Of a stretch of 64,000 nt of DNA, positions 51,001 to 58,973 are shown one piece after another. Within the stretch, counting starts at the first letter, position 1, and every line of letters starts with the position of its first letter. Made by a program: the position numbers and the translations under genes. This DNA comes from Brevibacillus reuszeri (GTDB lineage Bacteria > Bacillota > Bacilli > Brevibacillales > Brevibacillaceae). Location of the stretch: the NCBI RefSeq assembly GCF_002897295.1, contig NZ_BEXF01000016.1, forward strand, positions 62,001-126,000, given 5' to 3'. The notes beneath the pieces were generated by a model. It was not told the DNA's origin, did no database searches, and saw nothing but the letters and a program-made list of their open reading frames with translations.

Positions 51001-51027
51001 ATAAAAAGCCAGCCCCGAAGGACCGGC
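51001..51027 (-). terminator. terminator of the lysR gene (UUCG loop)
   Basis: Minus strand GCCGGTCC-TTCG-GGGCTGGC, followed by TTTTTATTTTT; eight pairs including two G-U. Confidence 0.85.
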
Positions 51028-51065
51028 ATACTTGTTTTTTTAGCGCTGAAGGTTTCTTTTCCTGC

Positions 51066-51956
51066 TCATTCATTCCCTTTAAAGAAAAAAGAATGTACGA
51101 AGGCGCTCGCTGCTTCGGATAAAGGAACATTCTTCAATTTGACGATTCCGATCTCACGCGGTGGTATCCGTTCTACCAAATCAATTTCAAACAAGGTGGA
51201 ACCTTCCAGATCAACAAATTCGCGCGTAAGACAAGAAACCCCAAGTCCAATTCTGGCAAATTCGACTAGCAAGTCTAAACTTCCAAGCTCAATTTCCGGT
51301 TCAAGGGTATATCCTTTTTGCTGCATAAACTGATTCAGGTATTGTCGTGAGTTGCTACTTTCTTCAAGTAGAATAAGCGGGAGAGAAAGGATTTCTTCTA
51401 GTGACAGCCTTCGACCCCTCACATGTTCGAACCGTGGTCCAGCGAAAAAACTATCGTGGACTTCAAATACTTTTTTCACTTCCAACTGGGGATCGGTTAA
51501 AGGTAAATTAACCAGGGCAAAATCAATTGTGCCATCTTTCAACAATGCTATACTTTCGGGTGTAGTTCGATTCGTCACTTTTATTTTAATCGCAGGATGC
51601 TCATCATGAAACGATTCTAGGGAAGGAAGCAGGATGTATTTACAAAGGGTATCACCTGCCCCGATTCTTACTTCTCCAGCGAGCATTTGCCGCATTTCGG
51701 CCACCTTTTTTTCTCCTAGAGCAATGTAGTGGAAGGCTTGTTCGATGTACTCCAGCAGCACCGTTCCCTCCCGTGTCAGGATAACACCCTTGGGAACTCG
51801 CGAAAAGAGTGCTCCCCCCATGCTTTTTTCCAATTGCTTAATAGAATGACTGATGGCTGGTTGTGTCACATGTAATTTCTCTGCTGCTCTCGTCAGACTC
51901 CCCTCTTTTGCGCATGTATAAAAAACACGATATAACTCCAAAGGTGCATGTTCCAT
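51066..51956 (-). CDS. LysR family transcriptional regulator
   Basis: 296 residues. The N-terminal helix-turn-helix is canonical: FYTCAKEGSLTRAAEKLHVTQPAISHSIKQLEKSMGGALFSR, followed by a periplasmic-binding-like effector domain (GEVRIGAGDTLCKYILLPSLESF). ATG 51956 has GGAGGT 9 bases upstream. Divergent from a TauE/SafE exporter gene 118 bases away, its likely target. The effector is probably a sulfur or organic anion, by analogy with other LysR/TauE pairs. Confidence 0.9.
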   Translation of the reverse strand: MEHAPLELYRVFYTCAKEGSLTRAAEKLHVTQPAISHSIKQLEKSMGGALFSRVPKGVILTREGTVLLEYIEQAFHYIALGEKKVAEMRQMLAGEVRIGAGDTLCKYILLPSLESFHDEHPAIKIKVTNRTTPESIALLKDGTIDFALVNLPLTDPQLEVKKVFEVHDSFFAGPRFEHVRGRRLSLEEILSLPLILLEESSNSRQYLNQFMQQKGYTLEPEIELGSLDLLVEFARIGLGVSCLTREFVDLEGSTLFEIDLVERIPPREIGIVKLKNVPLSEAASAFVHSFFFKGNE

Positions 51957-52074
51957 AATGACATTACCTCCACTTATGGATGGCATCAATAACAACAATT
52001 TTATTTATACCAATGACATTATTATACTTTACTTGAGAGGGCGTGTTGCAACAAAAACAATAAGGAGGCAGCTC

Positions 52075-52875
52075 ATGTTATTCTTTTTTGTATTTTTAGC
52101 AATTGGCATCCTAACAGGTGTTCTTTCAAGCTTATTTGGATTTGGTGGGGGCTTTGTATTAATCCCAGTTATGTATTTGCTCTTGCCTGGCTTTGGTGTT
52201 CCAGAAGCTTTTATCATGCATGTGGCAATTGGAACATCGCTTGCCATCATGATTGCCAATTCGATCAATTCAACCATATCGCATCATCGTAAACAACATG
52301 TGATTTGGCCCATTTTCTTCCGGTTGGCGCCAGCCATATCTGTCGGCGCTCTCCTGGGTGGACTATCAGCACCTTTTATCCAAGGAAATATTTTGCGCTA
52401 TCTGTTCATACTGTTGGTAGTTTATACAATCGTCATGTCCATTCGAAAAAAATCTTTTTTAAACGTCGACGGTTTGAAGTTCACGTTGCCCACTCCATTC
52501 AAAACGTCATCGCTTGGCCTTGGAATTGGCTTTCTCGCCACCATGTTAGGTGTTGGTGGCAGTGTCATCACTGTTCCCTTTTTACGAAAACGTGGACTTG
52601 CCATGCTTCATGCTGTTTCGTTGGCAAACCCATTAAGTCTCCCGATTGCGATAGTTGGAGCTGCTACCTCAATCGTAACTGGACTACAGCAACCCGGACT
52701 TCCCGAGTGGTGTTTAGGATTCGTTTACATGCCCGCCTTTCTAGGCATTGTTCTGGGGGGATTTATCGGTGTTCCACTTGGTACCCATATCGCCCAGCAT
52801 CTCCCTGATCGTCTGTTTTCAAAAATTTATTTAATTCTGCTGGTTGTCGTTGTTCTGATCATGGTCTTTGAATAA
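52075..52875 (+). CDS. TauE/SafE family sulfite exporter-like permease
   Basis: 266 residues, about eight transmembrane helices in two related halves: ILTGVLSSLFGFGGGFVLIPVMYLLL and LGLGIGFLATMLGVGGSVITVPFLRKRG, each with the family G-x-G-G-G motif. It moves sulfite, organosulfonates or other anions across the membrane. The start is ATG 52075 with GGAGG 6 bases upstream; the ORF is open 39 codons upstream across the divergent promoter without support. Probable LysR target. Confidence 0.88.
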   Translation: MLFFFVFLAIGILTGVLSSLFGFGGGFVLIPVMYLLLPGFGVPEAFIMHVAIGTSLAIMIANSINSTISHHRKQHVIWPIFFRLAPAISVGALLGGLSAPFIQGNILRYLFILLVVYTIVMSIRKKSFLNVDGLKFTLPTPFKTSSLGLGIGFLATMLGVGGSVITVPFLRKRGLAMLHAVSLANPLSLPIAIVGAATSIVTGLQQPGLPEWCLGFVYMPAFLGIVLGGFIGVPLGTHIAQHLPDRLFSKIYLILLVVVVLIMVFE

Positions 52876-52877
52876 AT

Positions 52878-52922
52878 AAAAACAACCCCCCGTTACACAC
52901 GTGAGGTTGATAAGTTCTTTTA
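52878..52922 (+). terminator. probable terminator of the tauE gene
   Basis: CAACC...CGT / ACG...GGTTG imperfect stem followed by AAGTTCTTTTATT. Confidence 0.5.
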
Positions 52923-52945
52923 TTAATAGTAGAAAAGTAGAAGTA

Positions 52946-53034
52946 TGGCGGAGGGAGCAGGATTCGAACCCGCGTGAGCTTGCACTCTAACGGTTTTCAA
53001 GACCGCCCCGTTATGACCACTTCGGTATCCCTCC
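52946..53034 (-). tRNA. tRNA-Ser (anticodon UGA)
   Basis: 89 bases including encoded CCA. Acceptor stem GGAGGGA/TCCCTCC with discriminator G, anticodon loop CTTGAAA (anticodon TGA), a long class II variable arm and T-loop GGTTCGAATCC. This is typical tRNA-Ser. Confidence 0.96.
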
Positions 53035-53055
53035 GCGTTTCAATCAACAATAGTT

Positions 53056-53085
53056 ACTATAGCATAGGTCTCCTATTATTTGCAA
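53056..53085 (-). promoter_or_regulatory. tRNA-Ser promoter
   Basis: Minus strand -35 TTGCAA (53085-53080), 18-base spacer, -10 TATAGT (53061-53056), about 22 bases upstream of the mature tRNA. Confidence 0.65.
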
Positions 53086-53109
53086 GAGGTTTCTACTCTT
53101 TTTCTTTCC

Positions 53110-54528
53110 TCATCGTTTGACGATCACCAGCTTCAGCTCCGTCATTTCTTCCATGGCGTACTTGACACCTTCTCTGCCTATCCCACTCTCTTTTACGCCG
53201 CCATACGGCATATGATCTACCCGAAAGGTAGGAATGTCATTAATTAGCACTCCGCCTACCTGCAGCTCGTCTGCTGCGTGGAGAGCAAGGCTCAGGTTAT
53301 TGGTATACACTCCTGCCTGCAAGCCGTATCTGGAGTTATTTACAAGCTTGATTCCTTCATAAACGGAGTCAATCGGATTAATTATCACGACTGGCCCAAA
53401 CACCTCCTGGCAGGAAACCTGGGCATTTGCAGACACTCCTGTCAGCACCGTTGGCTGTAACATACGCTCTGCCATCTGTCCCCCGCACTCGACTCGTGCT
53501 CCCAGCTGCCTTGCCTCCTCAATCCATCTCAAGACACGCTTTGTTTCTTCTGGATTGATCATCGCCGAGTAGTCAGCTTCCTCGGAAATGGAGTCTCCTC
53601 CGCGCAGTGTCATTGTCTCGGCAACAAACCGGCGTACAAATTCTTCATACAGCTCTTTTACTACGTAGATGCGCTGCACAGAAATGCACACCTGACCCGA
53701 GTAGGCAAAAGCACCGAAAATACAGCGTGGGATAATTTCTCCAAGCTGTACGTCACGATCGACAATCACGGCAGAGTTTGACCCAAGCTCGAGTGTAACT
53801 CTTTTCAATCCAGCCCGATTCCGTATCGCGATCCCAACGTCTGGACTACCAGTGAAAGTCAACGCTCGCACTCTGGGGTCTCTAACTAATTGATCGCCGA
53901 CAATGGCCCCACTGCCCGTCACCACATTCAGAGCACCAGCAGGAACACCTGCCTGCTCTGCCAGCTCCGCGAGAAAAAAAGCACTCAGTGGTGTTTGTGA
54001 TGCTGGCTTTAGCACGACTGTATTCCCGGCAGCCAGGGCAGGTCCAACCTTATGGGCAACCAGATTCATCGGAAAATGAAACGGAGTGATAGCGCCGATC
54101 ACGCCAAGCGGCTCGCGGACGGTGTATGCGATACGTCCCTCTCCGCCAATGGCAGCGTCCAGGGGAACCGTTTCACCATGCAGCCTCTTGGCTTCCTCAG
54201 CAGCAAATTTATAGGTCTGGATCGTACGAATTACTTCTCCTCGTGCTGTCTTGATTGGTTTGGCAGCTTCGATAGCAATGATTGTAGCCGCTTCCTCCAG
54301 CCTCTCATTCATCAGGATAGAAATTCTCTCCAGAAGAGAGGCCCTTTGATAAGCTGGCAGTCTGCGCATGACTGTGGCGGCTCCTTCCGCAGCAGCGATC
54401 GCTTTTTGTACCGTGTGGTGATCTGCTTGGGGAATCTGGGCAATTTCTTGGCCGCTATAGGGAGAGTAAAGTGGTGCATACTCGGCTGTTCCTACCCATT
54501 CTCCTCCGATATAGCATGCTTTTTTCAT
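53110..54528 (-). CDS. NAD(P)-dependent aldehyde dehydrogenase
   Basis: 472 residues of the ALDH superfamily: cofactor Lys in VVLKPASQTPLSAF, GSPDVGIAIRNRAG, general base Glu in VTLELGSNSAVIVD and catalytic Cys in GQVCISVQRIYV. It oxidises an aldehyde to its acid. ATG 54528 has GGAGGAG 6-7 bases upstream. Last gene of the minus-strand catabolic cluster but separated from the M20 gene by a terminator-like hairpin, so part of its transcription may be independent. Substrate is probably a semialdehyde or omega-aldehyde of the amino acid being degraded (inference). Confidence 0.88.
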   Translation of the reverse strand: MKKACYIGGEWVGTAEYAPLYSPYSGQEIAQIPQADHHTVQKAIAAAEGAATVMRRLPAYQRASLLERISILMNERLEEAATIIAIEAAKPIKTARGEVIRTIQTYKFAAEEAKRLHGETVPLDAAIGGEGRIAYTVREPLGVIGAITPFHFPMNLVAHKVGPALAAGNTVVLKPASQTPLSAFFLAELAEQAGVPAGALNVVTGSGAIVGDQLVRDPRVRALTFTGSPDVGIAIRNRAGLKRVTLELGSNSAVIVDRDVQLGEIIPRCIFGAFAYSGQVCISVQRIYVVKELYEEFVRRFVAETMTLRGGDSISEEADYSAMINPEETKRVLRWIEEARQLGARVECGGQMAERMLQPTVLTGVSANAQVSCQEVFGPVVIINPIDSVYEGIKLVNNSRYGLQAGVYTNNLSLALHAADELQVGGVLINDIPTFRVDHMPYGGVKESGIGREGVKYAMEEMTELKLVIVKR

Positions 54529-54628
54529 AGCCAACTCCTCCGTCCATGGGCGAAATAAGATAATAATGATCCCCAAGACATTCTCCAGCTCACCCACGCC
54601 TTCCTTGGTATTTTCTGTCGACCTGTTC

Positions 54629-54674
54629 CAAAAAGAAACCGACCCTCATCGACAAAACATGACGAAGGCCGGTT
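54629..54674 (-). terminator. internal terminator between the M20 and aldehyde dehydrogenase genes
   Basis: Minus strand ACCGGCC...TCAT / ATGA...GGTCGGT hairpin followed by TTCTTTTT. It would attenuate read-through into the dehydrogenase gene. Confidence 0.65.
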
Positions 54675-54739
54675 GATATGATTGCTGTCGATCGATGCCG
54701 TTTCAGACCAGTACTTTTGAACTACCGACAGCTATACCT

Positions 54740-56017
54740 TTATTTATTTTCTTCAGCAAGACCGCACCATTCTACCAATGTGAGCGCAAAAATTTCTGCG
54801 CAACGGAACACATCGTCCAGCTCGATATATTCATTCGGATAATGTGCTACTTGTGTAACCCCTGGTCCCACTACAATAGCTGGTGTATCTGCCAAAGCCG
54901 TTAACAGCCCTCCATCGGTACCCCACGGAGAAGCTTCTACAACCGCACGACTGCCCGTAACTGCCGAGAACTGGTTATGCAAAATTTCCATAAGCGGGTG
55001 ATCCTCATCGACCGCTCCAGGAACCCAACGTGCACCATACCATTCCAGCTCTACAGGCTGCTCAGCAAACCAAGGATCAATTTGTGCCAGCTGCTTCAAT
55101 GCTGCCGCCATTTCTGCCTTGGCGTCCTCCATTTGCTCACCTGGCGCTACACCCATGCGTCCCTCCAGCTTGACGAGGTCAGCTACTGAAGAAGGCCATT
55201 TTCCTCCTTCGATCACACCGATGTTGATTGGGATCGGAATCGGCAGCTTTTCGTAAAGAGGATCGTCCAAGCGATCGTTTCGTTCTTTTTCCAGCTTGCC
55301 GATTGCCTGCACGACCAGCAAGCTTTTTTCAATCGCACTGACTCCTTCATAGCGTGTTCCGCCATGTGCCGAACGACCTTTTACAGTCAAACGGAACCAC
55401 ATAGAGCCTTGTTGCTTCGGAAAGATTTTCATGTTGGTCGGCTCAGGGATCAGAGCGGCATCCGCTTTGTAGCCACGCAAAATGGTTGCGAGGGTACCTG
55501 CACCGCCACTCTCCTCCTCGACCACGCTTTGGAAAATGACGTCACCTTTTAACTTCACACCCAGCTTTTGCAGCACTTGGATAGCGAGCAGAGAAGACAG
55601 ATTGCCACCCTTCATATCGGTAGCCCCGCGTCCGTACAGCTTTCCATCCACGACTTTCCCACTGAACGGATCGTCACTCCATTGGGCCTGATCGCCGGCA
55701 GGCACGACATCCACGTGACCATTCAAAATAATCGAGCGGCCCCCGCCTTGACCTTTCCACACCCCGACCACATTAGGACTTTCGTCAAATACGGTACGAG
55801 GCGATACAAAATAGGGATGAGCCAGCAGCTCTTCGCCTTCCATTACCCACAGATCAACTGCCAGCCCCATTTCAGCAAGACGGCTTGCGATGCTCTCCTG
55901 TATGGAACGCTCCTCTCCTTGCACACTTGGACTTTGAACCCACTCCTGTAATAGCGCTGTGGCCTCTTTGCGATCCTTTTCCAATTGCTCGTGAATGAGC
56001 GCTTGCCAGTTTGCCAT
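54740..56017 (-). CDS. M20 family deacylase (YodQ-like; ArgE/DapE group)
   Basis: 425 residues. Metal site and catalytic motifs: ILNGHVDVVPAGD, YGRGATDMKGGNLSSLLA, FQSVVEEESGGAGTL and a C-terminal HY (VAHYPNEYI). Homologues of this group remove acetyl or other acyl groups from amino acids. Its place beside a class III aminotransferase, CoA-transferase and an AblB-like acetyltransferase matches YodQ of the Bacillus yodPQRST operon, where deacetylation of an acetyl-beta-lysine-derived intermediate is suspected. ATG 56017 has GGGGG 6 bases upstream. Confidence 0.86.
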   Translation of the reverse strand: MANWQALIHEQLEKDRKEATALLQEWVQSPSVQGEERSIQESIASRLAEMGLAVDLWVMEGEELLAHPYFVSPRTVFDESPNVVGVWKGQGGGRSIILNGHVDVVPAGDQAQWSDDPFSGKVVDGKLYGRGATDMKGGNLSSLLAIQVLQKLGVKLKGDVIFQSVVEEESGGAGTLATILRGYKADAALIPEPTNMKIFPKQQGSMWFRLTVKGRSAHGGTRYEGVSAIEKSLLVVQAIGKLEKERNDRLDDPLYEKLPIPIPINIGVIEGGKWPSSVADLVKLEGRMGVAPGEQMEDAKAEMAAALKQLAQIDPWFAEQPVELEWYGARWVPGAVDEDHPLMEILHNQFSAVTGSRAVVEASPWGTDGGLLTALADTPAIVVGPGVTQVAHYPNEYIELDDVFRCAEIFALTLVEWCGLAEENK

Positions 56018-56044
56018 GTCCATCCCCCGATCACTCGTTATGAT

Positions 56045-56722
56045 TTAGCGGAATACTCCGACTTCTCCTTCTGTTTTTAGCTCTGCTTCCGTCGCGCCAA
56101 TGACATCGGCTACTGAATACGGATACATAACCTCGCGCAAATACAGTCCGTCAGGCTTTACTTCCATGACCGCCATATCCGTAATGATCCAATCTGCCGC
56201 TTTTGCTGCTGTAAGTGGCAATGAGCACTCACGAACAATTTTGGAGCGTCCATTTTTATCAAGGTGAGTCGTGACCACCATCACTTTTTTCGCCTTTTGT
56301 GCCAGCTCCATCGCTCCCCCCATGCCAGGAACACGCTTGCCAGGTACGATCCAGTTGGCGATATCGCCTGATTGACTCACTTCCAGCACGCCGAGGATTG
56401 TCATATCCAACAAGCCACGACGAATGATAGCAAACGCGGTAGCGCTGTCAAAAAATGAAGCGCCGGTCGCCAGCGTAACGGGAAACCCGCCTGCATTGCA
56501 AAGCATGGCGTTCTCTTCCCCTTTTGCTGGACTAGGACCTGTTCCTAGAATACCATTCTCTGCGTGGAACATCACCCGTTTATCTGCAGGGATAAAGTCT
56601 GCAACCAAGGTTGGGATACCGATTCCCAGGTTGATGATCATCCCGTCCTCCACTTCCATGGCCGCACGCCGGGCAATTCGTTCACGATAGGTTTCTGTCT
56701 CTTTTACTTCTCCCAAGCCCAT
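56045..56722 (-). CDS. 3-oxoacid/butyrate-acetoacetate CoA-transferase, subunit B
   Basis: 225 residues: RRAAMEVEDGMIINLGIGIPTLVADFI, then MFHAENGILGTGP with the catalytic glutamate (ENG) that forms the CoA thioester, and NWIVPGKRVPGMGGAMEL. It forms a heteromer with the A subunit encoded immediately upstream; the two genes overlap by 19 bases, so synthesis is coupled. ATG 56722 has GAAGGGGTG 8 bases upstream. Together they swap CoA between acyl-CoA and a free acid, here probably an oxo acid from amino acid breakdown. Confidence 0.9.
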   Translation of the reverse strand: MGLGEVKETETYRERIARRAAMEVEDGMIINLGIGIPTLVADFIPADKRVMFHAENGILGTGPSPAKGEENAMLCNAGGFPVTLATGASFFDSATAFAIIRRGLLDMTILGVLEVSQSGDIANWIVPGKRVPGMGGAMELAQKAKKVMVVTTHLDKNGRSKIVRECSLPLTAAKAADWIITDMAVMEVKPDGLYLREVMYPYSVADVIGATEAELKTEGEVGVFR

Positions 56723-57396
56723 TGCCAGTTCACCCCTTCACTTTGGACGATATAATTGACGAAAACGCCTGGGGTTACGATCTCTTCCGGGTGAAGCTCG
56801 CCGATTTCAACGATTTCATCGGCTTCCACGATCGTAATATCTCCCGCCATCGCTACCAACGGATTGAAATTGCGTGCACTCGTGTCAAATACCAGATTGC
56901 CAAAACGATCCGCTTTTTTCGCATGGACAATCGATACCTCTGCTGTAAGCGGCGTTTCCAGCAAGTATTCCTTGCCATCGACAACGAGCTTTTGCTTCCC
57001 TTTTTCTGCGATCGTGCCGATACCTACATCGGAGAGAATCCCTCCCAGACCGACTCCACCAGCCCGTACACGCTCTGCAAGTATTCCCTGCGGGCAGAAC
57101 TCTACCTCAAGCTCTCCAGCCGTCATTTGGGCCCCTGCGTTCGGATTGGAGCCGATGTGCGAAGCGATTACTTTTTTAACGCGCTTCTCTGTCACTAGCT
57201 TTCCGATCCCGATATGCGGAAAAGCCGTATCATTGCTGATCAAGGTAAGATCGCGAATTCCTTTATCCAGAATGCCTTGGACCAGGGTCGGGGGATTGCC
57301 GATTCCCCCGAAGCCACCAGCCAAAAGCGTCATTCCATCACGAAAATGAGAAAGCGCTTCTTCTAGTGAAACGACTTTTTCAAAACGATTGGTCAT
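56704..57396 (-). CDS. 3-oxoacid/butyrate-acetoacetate CoA-transferase, subunit A
   Basis: 230 residues: MTLLAGGFGGIGNPPTLVQGILDKGI (glycine-rich CoA-binding loop), ASHIGSNPNAGAQMTAGELEVEFCPQGILAERVRAGG and AKKADRFGNLVFDTSARNFNPLVA are standard for the alpha subunit. ATG 57396 follows GGGAGG. Encoded between the aminotransferase and B-subunit genes. Equivalent to one of the YodR/YodS pair of B. subtilis; substrate not identified biochemically. Confidence 0.9.
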   Translation of the reverse strand: MTNRFEKVVSLEEALSHFRDGMTLLAGGFGGIGNPPTLVQGILDKGIRDLTLISNDTAFPHIGIGKLVTEKRVKKVIASHIGSNPNAGAQMTAGELEVEFCPQGILAERVRAGGVGLGGILSDVGIGTIAEKGKQKLVVDGKEYLLETPLTAEVSIVHAKKADRFGNLVFDTSARNFNPLVAMAGDITIVEADEIVEIGELHPEEIVTPGVFVNYIVQSEGVNWQWAWEK

Positions 57397-57418
57397 TATT
57401 GGTTCCTCCCGTTCCTGA

Positions 57419-58771
57419 CTATCCGATCAATGCCTTGTCTTGCAGCTCTTGCTGCACTGCTTCAATCGCTTCTTTCAACAGACCGATCAACTCATCGATT
57501 TGCTCTTTGGTGATCGTGAGTGGAGGCGAGATAATGACCGAGTCACCTGCTACGCCTTCGATACCACCCATTGCAGGATAAATGAGCAGACCTTTTTCAA
57601 ATGCTTTCGCAATGACCTTCGAGCCTACACCTTGGGAGAGCGCGAACGGTTCTTTGGTTTGCTTGTTTTTTACGAACTCCAGACCGCAAAGCATACCGAG
57701 GCCACGAGCATCTCCGATCAAAGGAATCTCGTCTGCGAGCTCTTGCAAGCGAGAGAGCAGGTAAGCACCTTGCTCGGCTGCTTTTTCAACCAACTGATTT
57801 TTTTCCACGTAATTCAGGACAGCAAGCGAGATTGCTGCAGATTGCGGATTCGCACTGTAGGTGTGTCCAGCCATAATCAGACCGCTGCCTTTGGTGATCG
57901 TGTCGATGATTTCGTCAGATACCATCGTAGCGGCCATCGGGGTATAACCTGCACTCATTCCTTTTCCGAGTGTCATCAGATCAGGAACGACTCCCCAGTG
58001 GTCTACACCGAAAGCTTTTCCGGTACGTCCTACACCAGTCATAACCTCGTCTGCAATGAACAAAACTTGATATTTGTCGCAAATTTCACGAATGCGCTGG
58101 AAATAGCCATCTGGAGGCACTACTGCACCCGCTGTAGCCCCGATGACAGGCTCGGCGATAAAGGCTGCCACTTGGTCTGCTCCGACACGCAGGATGGCTG
58201 TCTCGAGCTCGTTGGCGCACGACATCGCATATTCCTCCAAAGACATCCCTTCTGGGCGTCGGTACGGGTATGGACCAGTTATCGCAGGATAGTCCTCCAG
58301 AAGTGGCACAAAGCGCTTCCGGCGCAAAACATGTCCCGACATGGAGAGTGCTCCCATGGTGATTCCGTGATAACTCATCCAGCGAGAGATAATCCGATTT
58401 TTCGTTGGCTTGCCTTTTTCCTGCCAATATTGGATCGCGATTTTTTGAGCGGTCTCTGTCGCCTCGGAGCCACTGCTTACAAAAAAGGTCCAATTCAAGG
58501 AGCCTGGTGCCCACTTTGCCAGCTTGGCTCCCAGTTGTTCTACAGCATCGCTGCTAAAATGAGAGCGGTAGGCAAAGGACACTTCCTTGGCTTGTGCGTA
58601 CATCGCCTCGGCGATTTCTTCTACGCCGTGGCCGATGCTCGCTGTTACAGCACCGCTGCATCCATCGATATACCGGTTGCCCTCTTTATCATAAAGATAG
58701 ATCCCTTTGCCATGCGAGATTACTGGATATGACTTACCGAGTTCAGGCTTGATTACATAACTTTTTTCCAT
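57419..58771 (-). CDS. class III PLP-dependent aminotransferase (YodT-like)
   Basis: 450 residues from ATG 58771 (AAGGGTGG upstream): MEKSYVIKPELGKSYPVISHGKGIYLYDKEGNRYIDGCSG, FVSSGSEATETAQKIA, MSYHGITMGALSMSGH, FIADEVMTGVGRTGK and TLGKGMSAGYTPMAATM, where the lysine binds PLP. The ORF is open 141 codons further upstream, antisense into the PucR gene; that part has no family similarity. First gene of the catabolic operon. By analogy with YodT it may transaminate a beta- or omega-amino acid derived from lysine. Confidence 0.88.
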   Translation of the reverse strand: MEKSYVIKPELGKSYPVISHGKGIYLYDKEGNRYIDGCSGAVTASIGHGVEEIAEAMYAQAKEVSFAYRSHFSSDAVEQLGAKLAKWAPGSLNWTFFVSSGSEATETAQKIAIQYWQEKGKPTKNRIISRWMSYHGITMGALSMSGHVLRRKRFVPLLEDYPAITGPYPYRRPEGMSLEEYAMSCANELETAILRVGADQVAAFIAEPVIGATAGAVVPPDGYFQRIREICDKYQVLFIADEVMTGVGRTGKAFGVDHWGVVPDLMTLGKGMSAGYTPMAATMVSDEIIDTITKGSGLIMAGHTYSANPQSAAISLAVLNYVEKNQLVEKAAEQGAYLLSRLQELADEIPLIGDARGLGMLCGLEFVKNKQTKEPFALSQGVGSKVIAKAFEKGLLIYPAMGGIEGVAGDSVIISPPLTITKEQIDELIGLLKEAIEAVQQELQDKALIG

Positions 58772-58799
58772 TATCGTCGCCACCCTTATTAATAGGTCC

Positions 58800-58836
58800 T
58801 GTTCAAAAGGCGGTTTATTCCTCCACTTTTTGAACA
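58800..58836. promoter_or_regulatory. inverted repeat in the aminotransferase leader
   Basis: TGTTCAAAA (58800-58808) and TTTTTGAACA (58827-58836) flank a C/G-rich centre, within the divergent region between the aminotransferase and PucR genes. A candidate regulator site or leader hairpin. The rest of 58772-58973 holds a TTTTGTA-CAT-TTTGTA direct repeat near 58930-58950 and nothing else I can support. Confidence 0.4.
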
Positions 58837-58973
58837 TCCTCTGACTCTCTACCTCTATCCTAGCTGACCATCGCTTCGGACTCATCCGACGTGCTGGCAA
58901 AAAAACATGGCGAAGAGACAAAATCTTTTGTACATTTTGTATAAAGAACTCTGAAATTGTGGAGGTACTCCTC

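Noticed and set aside
57440..58732. 430-residue plus-strand ORF opposite the aminotransferase
   Set aside because: Antisense shadow of a strongly conserved gene; Cys/His-rich random composition and no start site.
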